Of a stretch of DNA of 64,000 nucleotides, positions 7,999 to 17,121 are shown one piece after another (position 1 is the first letter of the stretch; every line of letters starts with the position of its first letter). This stretch comes from Dehalococcoidia bacterium. GTDB lineage: Bacteria > Chloroflexota > Dehalococcoidia > Tepidiformales > Tepidiformaceae. The DNA lies in NCBI GenBank assembly GCA_020850615.1, contig JADZEI010000074.1, positions 1-64,000 of the forward strand. Direction: 5' to 3'. The notes below the pieces were generated by a model. That model ran no database searches and was not told the origin of the DNA. It saw only the letters and a list, made by a program, of their open reading frames with translations. Position numbers and translations under genes: made by a program.

Positions 7999-9555
7999 TC
8001 AGTGTACCGCAGGCAGATGCCGCGAAACGTCCGTTTCGAAAGCTGCAATCTCCCGCCCGGCCGCGGGTTCGTCCCAGCCCAGCAACGGTGCCATACGCCG
8101 GGCTACCTCGCGATGGCAGCACAGGCCCCTGCAACTGGCCCACCCGGCCCCAGTCCGCCGCAGCAGCACGTCGCTGAGCGTCGCGGCCAGCTCCTGCCGC
8201 ACCACGTACCCGATTTCGCCCGCGATCACGCCCGCGTGGGGGCAGAGCACCTCCGTGCCCCCCGCGAGCACCTCCGCGGCCGCGTCCCCATACGTGCGAA
8301 GGTGCCGCTTCACCGCCCGCGGCACGTCCGCTGCCCGCAGAGCATCCCGCCACGGCACCCTCGCGAGCTCGGGCACCGGCGCTGGCACCCCGTGACCGGC
8401 CCGGTCCACCACCTCCCGCGCCAGCGGCCGGAAGGTGCTGAGCTTCCCGCCGATCGCGCTCACCAGGCCCCGCGGCCCGCCGCGCTCGCCGTGGTCGACC
8501 AGGTCGTGGCGCCGGGTGATCGCCGCCTCGGGGCCGCCCGCCACCTCCGGCAGCGGCCGAAGCCCGGCGTAGGCGTATCGCACCTTGTCCCGCGTTGGCC
8601 GCAGCCCCGGGAGCAGCTCCGCCGCTTCCTCCAGCAGGTAGTCGATGTCCTCCGCGGTGGGCATGACCGCGCCGGGGTCGCCCTCGTACCGGTCGTCGGT
8701 CGTCCCCACGAGGAGGAGCTGTTCCTGCGGCACGGCGAAGAACACCCGCCCGTCGCGCCGCGCCGTCGAGAACACCGCATCGCGCGGGAGTGGCTGGCCC
8801 AGCTCGAGGGCGATGTGGCTCCCGCGCGTCACGCCCAGCAGCGCCGGCCCCGCCTCGCCGGTCAGCGCGTTCACCGCATCGACCCACGGCCCGGCGGCGT
8901 TGACCACCAGCCGCGCCGGCACCTGGTACGCCACCGGCCCCTGCCGCACCTCCACCCCGGCGACCCGCCCCGCCCGCACGAGGATCCGCGTCACCGGCGC
9001 GTGGTTGTACACATCCGCGCCGGCACGCCGCGCTTCGAGCGCCAGCTCCAGCGTCAGCCGCTCGGGCGAACGCAGCCGCGCGTCATAAAACGCGAACCCG
9101 CCGCGCGTCTCCGGCGGCAGGAACGGCGCGAGCTCGTGCAGACGCCGGTCCGAGAGCCCGCGATGCCGCGGCACCCCGCGGTACAGCGCCAGCACGTCGT
9201 ACATCGTCAGCCCGGCGCGGAGCTGCCACTTCGGGCGCCGGCTCCACGGCAGCTGCGGCAGCAGGAACCGCTGCGGCGTGACCAGGTGGGGCCGCGTCTT
9301 CAGCAGCCATGCCCGCTCCCGCAGCGATTCGAACACGAGCCGCACGTCGCCGTGCTCCAGGTACCGCAACCCGCCGTGGATCAGCTTGGTCGAACGCCAC
9401 GTCGTCCCGAACCCGAAGTCGCTCGCTTCGAACAGCGCGACGCGCAGCCCCCGCGTGGCCGCTTCGAGCGCCACCGCGCAGCCATTGATCCCCCCGCCGA
9501 TGACCGCGATGTCGAGCTCCGGCCCCGAGCTGAGCTCGCCCAGCGTGTGCGTCAC
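7999..9555 (-). CDS. glpD: Glycerol-3-phosphate dehydrogenase, FAD-dependent
   Basis: About 518 residues of the GlpD/GlpA family, which oxidise glycerol 3-phosphate to dihydroxyacetone phosphate and feed electrons to quinone at the membrane. The FAD motif [19 protein letters not shown] is followed by the family marker [14 protein letters not shown]. The C-terminal domain (residues about 390-510) is the usual helical cap. The GTG at 9555 overlaps the glpK stop as GTGA. A longer ATG start at 9597 would overlap glpK by 46 bases. Translational coupling to glpK is likely, and the pair forms a complete glycerol-to-triose route without a visible glycerol facilitator. Confidence 0.9.
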   Translation of the reverse strand: MTHTLGELSSGPELDIAVIGGGINGCAVALEAATRGLRVALFEASDFGFGTTWRSTKLIHGGLRYLEHGDVRLVFESLRERAWLLKTRPHLVTPQRFLLPQLPWSRRPKWQLRAGLTMYDVLALYRGVPRHRGLSDRRLHELAPFLPPETRGGFAFYDARLRSPERLTLELALEARRAGADVYNHAPVTRILVRAGRVAGVEVRQGPVAYQVPARLVVNAAGPWVDAVNALTGEAGPALLGVTRGSHIALELGQPLPRDAVFSTARRDGRVFFAVPQEQLLLVGTTDDRYEGDPGAVMPTAEDIDYLLEEAAELLPGLRPTRDKVRYAYAGLRPLPEVAGGPEAAITRRHDLVDHGERGGPRGLVSAIGGKLSTFRPLAREVVDRAGHGVPAPVPELARVPWRDALRAADVPRAVKRHLRTYGDAAAEVLAGGTEVLCPHAGVIAGEIGYVVRQELAATLSDVLLRRTGAGWASCRGLCCHREVARRMAPLLGWDEPAAGREIAAFETDVSRHLPAVH

Positions 9556-11051
9556 GAAGTCGCCCAGTCGAGCGAGCGGTACACGGCGCGGCTCCATTCG
9601 TGCAGCTTGGCCAGCCGCGCGTCGTCGCTCATCGCCGGTTCGAACGTCCGCTCGGGCTCCCAGAGCTCCGCCACCTCGTCCGGCGAGCTCCACACGCCCG
9701 CCTCCAGCCCGGCCAGGTAGGCCGCGCCCATCGCAGTCGTCTCCGTGTTCTTCGGCCGCGTCACGGGGATGCCGAGGAAGTCCGCCTGCAGCTGCATCAA
9801 CAGGTCGTTGCGGCAGGCGCCGCCGTCCACCCGCAGCTCCGTCAGCGGCTCGCCGAGGTCCCGCATCATCGCCAGCGCCAGCTCGGCGCTCGAAAGTGCG
9901 ATCGCCTCCAGCGCGGCCCGCGCGATGTGGGCGCGGTCCGTCCCGCGCGTGAGCCCGAGGATCGCGCCCCGTGCCCGCGGGTCCCAGTGGGGCGCCCCCA
10001 GCCCGGTCAGCGCGGGCACGACCACCACGCCGCCCGCGTCCGGCACCGTCGCCGCCAGCTCCTCAATCTCATCGGACGACCGGATGATGCCCAGCCCGTC
10101 CCGCAGCCACTGCACCAGCGCGCCGGCGACGAACACCGACCCTTCGAGCACGTACTCCGGCCGTCGCGGCCCCGCACCCGCGCCGATCGACGTGAGCAGC
10201 CGATTCTCCGAGTCCACCGCCGTCGCACCGCTGTTCGAAAGCAGGAAGCAGCCGGTGCCGTACGTGTTCTTCGCCTGTCCGCGACGGAAGCACGCCTGCC
10301 CGAAGAGCGACGCCTGCTGATCGCCCGCGATCGCCAGGATCGGCACCTCCGCGCCCAGTACCGCCCCCGAGGTCACCGCGAACGGCGACCGCGCCGGGGC
10401 CGGGGCCGGCAGTACCGCCCGCGGCACCCCGAGCAACTCGAGCATCGCCCCGTCCCAGCGCCCGCGGCGGATGTTGAACAGCATCGTCCGGCTGGCGTTC
10501 GTGTAGTCCGTGACGTGCCGGGCGCCGCCGCTCAGCTTCCACGCGAGCCACGAATCGACCGTGCCCGCCGCCAGCTCCCCCGCCTCCGCCCGCGTGCGCA
10601 GCTCCGGCTGCTCGCGCAGCAGCCACGCCAGCTTCGTGCCCGAAAAGTAAGGGTCGATGGTCAACCCCGTCGCATGCTGGACCGCCCGTTCGTGCCCGGC
10701 CGCGCGCAGCTCGTCGCAGAGGTCCGCCGTCCGCCGGTCCTGCCACACAATCGCGTTCGCGACGGGCTCCCCCGTCGCCCGCTCCCACAGGACGACCGTC
10801 TCCCGCTGGTTCGTGATCCCAATCGCGGCCACATCACCCACCCCCAGCCCCTCAGCCCCCAGCGCATCCGCGATCGCTGCCTCCACCGACCGCCAGATCG
10901 CCTCCGGGTCGTGCTCCACCCACCCCGGCCGCGGATAGAGCTGCGGGAACGCGTGCTGCCCCGCCCCCACGACCGCCCCATCCCGCCCCACCACCACCGC
11001 CCGCGAGCTCGTAGTCCCCTGGTCGATCGCAAGCACGAACGGGCCCTGCAT
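9552..11051 (-). CDS. glpK: Glycerol kinase
   Basis: A 499-residue FGGY-family kinase that phosphorylates glycerol to sn-glycerol 3-phosphate using ATP. Seen are the phosphate loop [12 protein letters not shown] at the N-terminus, [12 protein letters not shown], the FGGY signatures around [17 protein letters not shown], and a full-length C-terminal ATPase domain. It heads the glpK-glpD-sir2 operon. A TATACT hexamer ends 6 bases before the ATG with no ribosome site between, so the mRNA is probably leaderless. Upstream lies a composite repeat element. Confidence 0.95.
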   Translation of the reverse strand: MQGPFVLAIDQGTTSSRAVVVGRDGAVVGAGQHAFPQLYPRPGWVEHDPEAIWRSVEAAIADALGAEGLGVGDVAAIGITNQRETVVLWERATGEPVANAIVWQDRRTADLCDELRAAGHERAVQHATGLTIDPYFSGTKLAWLLREQPELRTRAEAGELAAGTVDSWLAWKLSGGARHVTDYTNASRTMLFNIRRGRWDGAMLELLGVPRAVLPAPAPARSPFAVTSGAVLGAEVPILAIAGDQQASLFGQACFRRGQAKNTYGTGCFLLSNSGATAVDSENRLLTSIGAGAGPRRPEYVLEGSVFVAGALVQWLRDGLGIIRSSDEIEELAATVPDAGGVVVVPALTGLGAPHWDPRARGAILGLTRGTDRAHIARAALEAIALSSAELALAMMRDLGEPLTELRVDGGACRNDLLMQLQADFLGIPVTRPKNTETTAMGAAYLAGLEAGVWSSPDEVAELWEPERTFEPAMSDDARLAKLHEWSRAVYRSLDWATS

Positions 11052-11057
11052 GCGCGC

Positions 11058-11063
11058 AGTATA
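11058..11063 (-). promoter_or_regulatory. Leaderless-type -10 (TATACT) of glpK
   Basis: The hexamer ends 6 bases before the glpK ATG. There is no room for a ribosome site. Confidence 0.6.
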
Positions 11064-11135
11064 GGGAGGGGACGGCTGTTAGCTGTCGGCTATTGGCTGT
11101 TGGCACCCGGCCCGGACGTGCGCGCAGCCGCGGCA

Positions 11136-11181
11136 CAGCTCCCCTCTCCCCCGCGGGGGAGAGGGGCAAGGGGGTGAGGGC
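11136..11181. repeat. Palindromic dispersed repeat, copy 1
   Basis: A hairpin-forming CCCCTCTCCCCC/GGGGGAGAGGGG repeat followed by CAAGGGGGTGAGGG. The whole unit matches copies at 11251 and 29554. Confidence 0.7.
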
Positions 11182-11250
11182 GCACCCGCGCGCCAGCCCA
11201 CGCATCATCCCGCCGCCCCGCTCCGAACCACGACCCCGCGTCTCGCGGCT

Positions 11251-11295
11251 CAGCTCCCCTCTCCCCCGCAGGGGAGAGGGGCAGGGGGTGAGGGC
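11251..11295. repeat. Palindromic dispersed repeat, copy 2
   Basis: Same unit as 11136-11181 with a one-base change in the loop and a shorter G run. Direct orientation. Confidence 0.7.
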
Positions 11296-11352
11296 CCCTG
11301 GTTCGAACCGCGCCCCGGCCAACAGCCAACAGCCAATAGCCAACAGCCCGCT

Positions 11353-11381
11353 TTGGCACATCCCGCCGACCCGAGTAGAAT
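11353..11381 (+). promoter_or_regulatory. Sigma70-type promoter of the acyl-CoA synthetase
   Basis: TTGGCA at 11353-11358, 17-base spacer, TAGAAT at 11376-11381. The start codon is about 60 bases downstream of the likely start site. Confidence 0.6.
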
Positions 11382-11449
11382 CCGCGCACAGAACCGTAGC
11401 GTGACGCCCGGCTCAGCCCCGTTCGCGTCCATCACTCACCGGAGCACCA

Positions 11450-13030
11450 ATGAACACTATCGAGTTCCTCCAGATCTCGTCCGCCGTCGTGCCTGATCGC
11501 GAAGCGCTCGTCGAGGTCGGCGGACAGAACAAGCGGATCCTCTACATGGAGATGTATCCGCAGGTCGTGAAGCTGGCGAACGCGCTCACGGCCCTCGGCG
11601 TCGAAAAGGGCCACAAGGTCGCGGCCATGTCGGTCAACAGCGCCGACTACGTCATCACCTACTACGCCTGCGCCATGCTCGGCGTCACCTACGTCCCCCT
11701 GAACTATCGCGCCAAGGACGAAGAGCTCGTCCACATGCTCAACGTCAGCCAGTGCCAGGCCCTCTTCGTCAGCGAGCGCTACATCGATATCGTCGAGCGC
11801 ATCCGCCCGACCCTCGAGACGGTCAAGAGCTTCATCGCCTACACCGGCACGCGCGACGGCTACCTCTCCTACGACGGCATCATCGCCGAGGCCAGCGAAG
11901 ACGAGCCCTGGGTCGAGATCGATGACCACGACGCCACGATCATCATCTTCACGTCCGGCACCACGGCCCTCCCCAAGGGCGTCCAGCTGACCTACCTGGA
12001 CATGACGGCCTACGTCACGAACCAGAACCCGGCGGACCCGGAGATCCACGAGAAGGTGCTCGTCTCCGCGCCGTTCTTCCATGTCGCCGGCGCCACGACG
12101 ATGATGCTCGCCATCTGGAGCGGCCGCACGTTGGTCATCCTCCCGCAGTTCACCCCGGAGGAGTGGCTCCGCGCCGTGCAGACCGAGCGCGCCACCCACT
12201 CGTTCGTCGTCCCCACGATGCTCAAGCGCATCATGGAAGTGCCGGACTTCGATACCTATGACATCAGCTCCATGCAGAGCATCACCTACGGCGCGGCGCC
12301 CATGCCCTACGAAGTCGTCCGCAAGGCCTGCGACGTCTTCACCCCGCGCGGTACCGGCCTGATCAACGCCTACGGCCAGACCGAATCGACCGCGACCCTG
12401 ACCTTCCTCGGGCCCGAAGACCACGACCTTCGCGAGGACACCGAGGTCAAGGAATCCCGCCTCCGCTCCGTCGGCAAGCCCATGCCCGACGTCGAGCTCG
12501 CCATCATGGACGAGCGCAACAAGGCCCTCGGCCCGAACGAAGAGGGCGAGATCTGCGTCCGCTCCGGCCGCGTCATGAAGGGCTACTACAAGCAGGAAGA
12601 TGCCACCAGCACCGCGATCATCGACGGCTGGCTGCACACCGGCGACGTCGGCAAGATCGACGACGGCGGCTACCTGTTCATCACCGGTCGCAAGAAGGAC
12701 CTCATCATCCGCGGCGGCGAGAACATCTCCCCCGGCGAGATCGAGAACTGCCTCGAAGACCACCCGGCCATCGAAGAGGCGGCCGTCATCGGCGTCCCTG
12801 ACGTCGAGTGGGGCGAAGTCGTGAAGGCAGTCATCGTCCCGAAGGAAGGGATGTCCATCACCCCCGAGGAAGTCACCGACTACTGCAAGTCGCGACTCTC
12901 CTCGTTCAAGGCGCCGCAGTACGTCGCGATCGTCAAGGAGCTCCCCCGCAACGCCATGGGCAAGGTCCTTAAGACGGACCTCCGCCAGGCCTACGGCACC
13001 GCTTCCAACGAAGAAGTCGCCGTCGGCTAA
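11450..13030 (+). CDS. AMP-forming acyl-CoA synthetase (fatty-acid-CoA ligase family)
   Basis: A 526-residue ANL-superfamily ligase that would activate a carboxylic acid through an acyl-adenylate to its CoA ester. The P-loop-like TSGTTALPKG is at residues 168-177, followed by INAYGQTEST, GWLHTGDVGKID and FITGRKKDLIIRGGENI. The catalytic lysine lies in LPRNAMGKVLK near the C-terminus. There is no signal or membrane segment. GGAG precedes the ATG. The gene is monocistronic, with a strong hairpin 28 bases after the stop. Chain length cannot be predicted. The lysine is the site acetylated in related enzymes, and a sirtuin gene lies nearby. Confidence 0.9.
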   Translation: MNTIEFLQISSAVVPDREALVEVGGQNKRILYMEMYPQVVKLANALTALGVEKGHKVAAMSVNSADYVITYYACAMLGVTYVPLNYRAKDEELVHMLNVSQCQALFVSERYIDIVERIRPTLETVKSFIAYTGTRDGYLSYDGIIAEASEDEPWVEIDDHDATIIIFTSGTTALPKGVQLTYLDMTAYVTNQNPADPEIHEKVLVSAPFFHVAGATTMMLAIWSGRTLVILPQFTPEEWLRAVQTERATHSFVVPTMLKRIMEVPDFDTYDISSMQSITYGAAPMPYEVVRKACDVFTPRGTGLINAYGQTESTATLTFLGPEDHDLREDTEVKESRLRSVGKPMPDVELAIMDERNKALGPNEEGEICVRSGRVMKGYYKQEDATSTAIIDGWLHTGDVGKIDDGGYLFITGRKKDLIIRGGENISPGEIENCLEDHPAIEEAAVIGVPDVEWGEVVKAVIVPKEGMSITPEEVTDYCKSRLSSFKAPQYVAIVKELPRNAMGKVLKTDLRQAYGTASNEEVAVG

Positions 13031-13057
13031 ACCCCGGCAGCTCTGCCCCGAACAGCA

Positions 13058-13090
13058 ACGGGCCGGCGGTTCAACCGCCGGCCCGTTTCG
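13058..13090. terminator. Bidirectional terminator
   Basis: A perfect 13-bp stem (ACGGGCCGGCGGT and its complement) with a TCA loop and TT on the plus side. It lies between convergent genes ending at 13030 and 13111. Confidence 0.8.
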
Positions 13091-13110
13091 TTGTCCGCCG
13101 CGCCCGCTCG

Positions 13111-13848
13111 CTATTTCTCGCGAGCGCCGCCCGGGCCGAACGCCTCGCGCGCTGCCGCGAGCGACTCCGCCGTCCCGATGTCGAACCAGGGTCCGCTCAC
13201 CGGCACCGCCCGCACGTCCGCCCCGGATTCGACCAGGTGCGCGATCGCCTGCGGCAGCTCGTACTCGCCCCGCGGCGATGGCGCCAGGCCCGCGATGACC
13301 GGCCAGATACCCGGCCCGAGCACGCCGAACCCGGCGTTGTTCCATCGCGTCGCCGAGGTGCCCGGCGCCGGCTTCTCGACGATGCGTTCGACGCGCATCG
13401 CGCCGTCCACGTACACGGCTGCGCCTGCTGCCGGGTCGTCGACCTCGTTCACGGCGATGACGTGCTCGGCGAAGCCGGCCGCCCGCACCACCGCCCGGTA
13501 GTTGGCCGCGTCGACGACGATGTCGCCCCAGCCGAAGGCGAACGGCTCCTCGCCCAGGGCATCGCGCGCCAGCGAGAGCGCCCGCGCGGTGCCGTCGATC
13601 GTTTCCTGCCGCCGGTATGCGATGCGCATGCCCGAACCGGCGCCGTTCCCCAGTTCCCGCTCGATCACCTCGCCCAGGTAACCGGTCACGATCACCACGT
13701 CCTCGATGCCCGCTGCGCGCAGCCCGTCGAGGATCCGCACGATGATCGGCCGCCCGCCGACCGCGAGCAAAGGCTTCGGCGTCGCGTTCGTGAGCGTGCC
13801 GAGGCGCGTGCCCCGGCCCGCCGCCAGGAGCACCGCCCGCGAAATCAC
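13111..13848 (-). CDS. Sugar-1-phosphate nucleotidyltransferase-like protein
   Basis: About 245 residues of the NTP_transferase (GT-A-like) fold. The N-terminal signature LLAAGRGTRLGTLT and the uridylyl-type TPKPLLAVGGRPI are clear. Later NNAGFGVLGPGIW and PVSGPWFDIGT match glucose-1-phosphate thymidylyl- or uridylyltransferase relatives. It would make an NDP-sugar from a sugar phosphate. The GTG start at 13848 overlaps the galK stop as GTGA. Its pairing with galactokinase suggests it uses galactose 1-phosphate or another sugar 1-phosphate; that is inference. It lacks the long C-terminal beta-helix of bifunctional enzymes. Confidence 0.8.
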   Translation of the reverse strand: MISRAVLLAAGRGTRLGTLTNATPKPLLAVGGRPIIVRILDGLRAAGIEDVVIVTGYLGEVIERELGNGAGSGMRIAYRRQETIDGTARALSLARDALGEEPFAFGWGDIVVDAANYRAVVRAAGFAEHVIAVNEVDDPAAGAAVYVDGAMRVERIVEKPAPGTSATRWNNAGFGVLGPGIWPVIAGLAPSPRGEYELPQAIAHLVESGADVRAVPVSGPWFDIGTAESLAAAREAFGPGGAREK

Positions 13849-15092
13849 CGGACCTCGTACCCCGGGCTGGCGTGCACTTCGAACGCCGGCCCGCCGGTCG
13901 CGGCGATGGCGGCGTCGATCACCGCCTGCACCCTCTCCGGCGCGACCACCGCCAGCCCGTAGCCGCCGAATCCGGCGCCCGTGAGCCGCGCCCCGAACGC
14001 GCCCGCCTTGCGCATCGCCGCGCAGAGCCGGTCGAGCGCCGGCGTGCTGCACTGGAAGTCGTTGCGCAGGCTGTCGTGCGATTCGTTCAGCAGCTTCCCG
14101 AAGGCCGCCAGGTCGCCCGCGAGCAGCGCGCGCTCCGCCGCCTCCACGCGCTGCGCCTCGGCGAGGATGTGTCGCGCCACCCGGCGCACCGGCACCTTCG
14201 CGACCGCACTGAACGTGTCCGCGGTGAGCTGAGTGAGCACCGCCACGCCGAGGTCCACCCCGTGGGCCACTTCCTTCGCCGAGATCTTCTCCGGCAGGTC
14301 GTCCACAAGGACCTCCACGACGTCTGTGTCCGCCACGTCGCCGAGCCGCGGCGGCGTCCCGATGTCGACGCCGATCTGGTCGCAGAGCATCGCCGCGGCG
14401 AGCCGTGCGCCCACCACGCGCGCGTTGTACGCCTCCCGCGCCTCCGCCCCCTTCGGCGCCGCCTCTCCCGAGCTCGCGACCACGAACGCGAGCCCCGCCG
14501 GCAGCGGCACGGCCCGCCGCGCCGCCGGTTCGAAGTCGATGCGCAGCGCGGCGCCCGCCTCGGCGAACGCGATCGCCGCCTGGTCCATCCCGCCCGTCTC
14601 GACGCCGGTGTGGCGCTCCGCGACGATGGCGCGCTCGACGATGGCCTCGCGGTCGAGTCCCGCCTCCCAGGCGGCGTTGAGCGCGGCGATGAGGCCCACG
14701 GTGAACGCCGACGAGGAGCTCAGGCCGCTCGCAGCCGGCAGGTCGCCGGTTACGAACACGCGCGCGCCGCGCCCCGGCGCCACGCCCGCGAGCTCCCGCA
14801 CCGCGCCCGCGAGATAGCCGGTCCAGTCCTGCGGCGCCGACTCCTCCTCGCGGGCGAACCGTGCGACGCCGTCGAACGCGGCCGAGCGCAGCTCCACGGC
14901 GCCATCGTCCGCGGGCGCCGCCGCGACCCAGAGCGCGCGGTCGATCGCGATGGGCAGGACGGGAAGGTGCGAGTAGTCGGTGTGCTCGCCGATGAGGTTT
15001 ACGCGGCCGGGTGCGCGCACGACGACGGTGGGCGCATGGCCATAGGCGGCGGCGAACCCTTCGCGCGCCGCGGTTTCGAGGCTATCGGTCAT
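13845..15092 (-). CDS. galK: Galactokinase
   Basis: A 415-residue GHMP kinase with the galactokinase signature GRVNLIGEHTDY at residues 29-40, the ATP loop LPAASGLSSSSAF, and the C-terminal GGYGLAVV glycine-rich motif. It phosphorylates galactose to galactose 1-phosphate. Slightly longer than usual (about 380-395). It overlaps the nucleotidyltransferase gene by GTGA. A TAGATT hexamer ends 6 bases before the ATG, so the mRNA is probably leaderless. With the GH36 alpha-galactosidase at 21 kb it suggests use of alpha-galactosides. No galT or galE is seen. Confidence 0.9.
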   Translation of the reverse strand: MTDSLETAAREGFAAAYGHAPTVVVRAPGRVNLIGEHTDYSHLPVLPIAIDRALWVAAAPADDGAVELRSAAFDGVARFAREEESAPQDWTGYLAGAVRELAGVAPGRGARVFVTGDLPAASGLSSSSAFTVGLIAALNAAWEAGLDREAIVERAIVAERHTGVETGGMDQAAIAFAEAGAALRIDFEPAARRAVPLPAGLAFVVASSGEAAPKGAEAREAYNARVVGARLAAAMLCDQIGVDIGTPPRLGDVADTDVVEVLVDDLPEKISAKEVAHGVDLGVAVLTQLTADTFSAVAKVPVRRVARHILAEAQRVEAAERALLAGDLAAFGKLLNESHDSLRNDFQCSTPALDRLCAAMRKAGAFGARLTGAGFGGYGLAVVAPERVQAVIDAAIAATGGPAFEVHASPGYEVR

Positions 15093-15098
15093 CCAACG

Positions 15099-15104
15099 AA
15101 TCTA
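15099..15104 (-). promoter_or_regulatory. Leaderless-type -10 (TAGATT) of galK
   Basis: The hexamer ends 6 bases before the galK ATG. Confidence 0.55.
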
Positions 15105-15136
15105 GCACGGCCCGCGCCGGGAGACCCGGCGGCGGG

Positions 15137-16090
15137 TCACCGCTTCCGTGCGATCGCTTCGCGGGCGGCCTGGGCCACCCGTTCCGGGGTCAGGTGGAAG
15201 TACCCGAGCAGCTCGTCCCACTTGCCGCTCGTCCCGTAGCGGTCGACCCCCACGAACGCGATCGGCGTCGGGAGCTCCTCCGCGAGCACCCGCGCCACGG
15301 CCGTGCCGAGCCCGCCGTGCGTCTGGTGCTCTTCCGCCGTCACGATGGCGCCCGTCTCCCGGGCCGCCGCGAGCACCGCCGCGCGGTCGATCGGCTTGAT
15401 CGTGGCCATGTTCACCACGCGCGCCGAGACGCCCTCGTTCGCAAGCAGCGCCGCCGCCTTCAGCGACACGTCGACCATCACCCCACAGGCGATGAGCGTG
15501 ACATCCGTGCCCGCCTGGAGCTGGCTGGACTTGCCGATTTCGAACCGGTAGCTGCTGTCGTACAGTCCCGCGATCTTCGGGCGGCCGGTGCGCACGTACG
15601 CCGGCCGGGTCGTCTTCCCGACCGCCACGACCGCCTGCTTTGTCTCTTCGAAGTCCGCCGGGACGATCACGTCGAACGGGATGAGCGACGTCGCGAGGGC
15701 GAGGTCCTCGATCGCCTGCGCGCTCATGCCGTCTTCGCCCACGGTCACGCCGCCGTGGCTGGCCACGCACTTCACGTTCATCCCGCCGCGCGGCTGCGCC
15801 ACCGACGTGCGGAGCTGGTCGTAGCAGCGCCCCGGCAGGAACGCCGCGAAGCTCGCGATGAACGCGACCTTGCCCGATGCCGCGAGCCCGGCCGCGATGC
15901 CGACCATGTTCTGTTCGGCCACACCGACCGTGTGCCAGCGGTCCGGGTACTTCTCGCCGAACTGGTAGCCCATCGTCGAAACGGAGAGGTCGGCGTCGAT
16001 CGCGACGACGTCGACACCCTCTTCGACGAGCTGGATGAGGCCGAAGGGGTAGGCTTCGCGGGTGGCCGCTGCCGGGATCGTGCTGGTCAC
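15137..16090 (-). CDS. tkt: Transketolase, C-terminal subunit
   Basis: A 317-residue protein holding the pyrimidine-binding and C-terminal domains of transketolase. Seen are VAEQNMVGIAAGLAASGK with the catalytic Glu, GGVTVGEDGMSAQAIEDLAL, and a C domain ending in a PERVAQAAREAI helix. It completes the enzyme with the N-terminal subunit encoded just upstream; their frames overlap by GTGA at 16087-16090. Split transketolases are common in archaea and several bacterial phyla. The enzyme moves two-carbon units in the pentose phosphate pathway. Confidence 0.92.
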   Translation of the reverse strand: MTSTIPAAATREAYPFGLIQLVEEGVDVVAIDADLSVSTMGYQFGEKYPDRWHTVGVAEQNMVGIAAGLAASGKVAFIASFAAFLPGRCYDQLRTSVAQPRGGMNVKCVASHGGVTVGEDGMSAQAIEDLALATSLIPFDVIVPADFEETKQAVVAVGKTTRPAYVRTGRPKIAGLYDSSYRFEIGKSSQLQAGTDVTLIACGVMVDVSLKAAALLANEGVSARVVNMATIKPIDRAAVLAAARETGAIVTAEEHQTHGGLGTAVARVLAEELPTPIAFVGVDRYGTSGKWDELLGYFHLTPERVAQAAREAIARKR

Positions 16091-16929
16091 AGCCCTGCCT
16101 CGATTTCCGCGAGCGCCTGCTCGAGCTGGGCCGGCGTCGGCGCCTTGCCGTGGAAGCCCGGATTGTTCTCCATGAAGCTCACGCCCCGGCCCTTCACCGT
16201 GTTCGCGACCACGCAGCGCGGGCGCTCGTCCGGGCGCTGCATCTCTTCGAGCGCCTGGTCCACCGCGGCCATGTCGTGCCCGTCGATTTCGAGCACCTTC
16301 CAGCCGAAGCCCTCCCACATCTGCCGCGGGTGGGTCTTCATGATGTCGTCCGCGAAGCCGTCGTTCTGGATCCCGTTGCGGTCCACCATCACGAAGATGC
16401 GGTCGCCGAGGCCGAAGTGGGGCACGGCCATCGCCGCTTCCCAGACCTGGCCCTCGTTCAGCTCGCCGTCGCCGATGAGCACCCAGCTCCGGGAATTGCG
16501 GCCGTCCATCTTCGCCGCGAACGCGGTGCCAATAGCGAACGAGAGCCCCTGCCCCAGCGACCCGCCCGACATCTCGATGCCGGGCGCCGCGCCCATCGAG
16601 GCGTGCCCCTGGAGCGGGCTCCCGAGCGACCGGAATGTCGGCAGCATGTCGTGGCTGAAGTAGCCGCGCTCGGCGAGGAGCGAGTAGTAGAACGGCGTCG
16701 CGTGCCCCTTCGAAAGCAGGAACCGGTCGCGGTCCGGCCAATCCGGCTGGGCGGGATCACAGCGCAGGTGGTTCCAGTAGAGGGAGACACCCAGCTCGAC
16801 CGCGGAAAGCGAACCACCGGGGTGGCCGCTCTGGGCGGCGGCGACCATCTTCACGATGCTCGCGCGCACGCGCCGGGCGATCGCCTCGAGCTCGGCGACG
16901 GACACTTTGGTTTCAACGACGGCAGACAC
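16087..16929 (-). CDS. tkt: Transketolase, N-terminal subunit
   Basis: A 280-residue thiamine diphosphate-binding domain of a split transketolase. Seen are GHPGGSLSAVELGVSLYW, LSKGHATPFYYSLLAERG, GSLGQGLSFAIGTA, and the cofactor motif from IGDGELNEGQVWEA to DRNGIQNDG. The start is a GTG; a TACAAT hexamer ends 8 bases upstream, leaving no ribosome site. The next gene is the C-terminal half in the same operon. Confidence 0.92.
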   Translation of the reverse strand: MSAVVETKVSVAELEAIARRVRASIVKMVAAAQSGHPGGSLSAVELGVSLYWNHLRCDPAQPDWPDRDRFLLSKGHATPFYYSLLAERGYFSHDMLPTFRSLGSPLQGHASMGAAPGIEMSGGSLGQGLSFAIGTAFAAKMDGRNSRSWVLIGDGELNEGQVWEAAMAVPHFGLGDRIFVMVDRNGIQNDGFADDIMKTHPRQMWEGFGWKVLEIDGHDMAAVDQALEEMQRPDERPRCVVANTVKGRGVSFMENNPGFHGKAPTPAQLEQALAEIEAGL

Positions 16930-16937
16930 GGGGAGTT

Positions 16938-16943
16938 ATTGTA
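16938..16943 (-). promoter_or_regulatory. Leaderless-type -10 (TACAAT) of the transketolase operon
   Basis: The hexamer ends 8 bases before the GTG start. Confidence 0.5.
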
Positions 16944-16999
16944 CAGCCCGCCGCCGAACGCGTCGTGCCGCGCCGGAAGCCCCCACTCGCGGCCCCACG

Positions 17000-17016
17000 T
17001 TTTACGGACGTTTTAC
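17000..17016. promoter_or_regulatory. Tandem direct repeat TTTTACGG with 11-bp period
   Basis: TTTTACGGACG followed by TTTTAC places two half-sites 11 bases apart, one helical turn, as in operators of PhoB/OmpR-type winged-helix regulators. A related pair occurs at 54742-54760 on the other strand. It lies between the transketolase operon and a secreted protein gene, so either could be the target. Confidence 0.35.
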
Positions 17017-17121
17017 TCCCCCCGGGGTGGGATGGCGCGGGCCGTGCAGTGCATATACCTCTCAGGGTTGTTACGGTAAGCTGGCCTCGTAGCTCCTGAT
17101 TGCACGTCCGGGGAGGGACTG

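Larger units (their letters stand above)
11088..11341. repeat. Composite repeat element with 17-bp terminal inverted repeats
   Basis: A gene-free spacer between glpK and the acyl-CoA synthetase. GGCTATTGGCTGTTGGC at 11088-11104 recurs inverted at 11325-11341. The ends belong to longer heptamer-like tracts (GGCTGTT/GGCTATT). Between them lie two direct copies of a 45-base palindromic repeat (11136-11181 and 11251-11295), CAGCTCCCCTCTCCCCCGC followed by its mirror GGGGAGAGGGG. A third copy of the inner repeat lies at 29554-29598. No transposase is present, so this is a non-autonomous or dispersed element. Confidence 0.65.

Noticed and set aside
11432-13345. Long minus-strand open frame opposite the acyl-CoA synthetase
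   Set aside because: Antisense shadow of a gene with strong motifs on the plus strand. High GC leaves few stops, and its protein is low-complexity and rich in Asp, Val, Gly.
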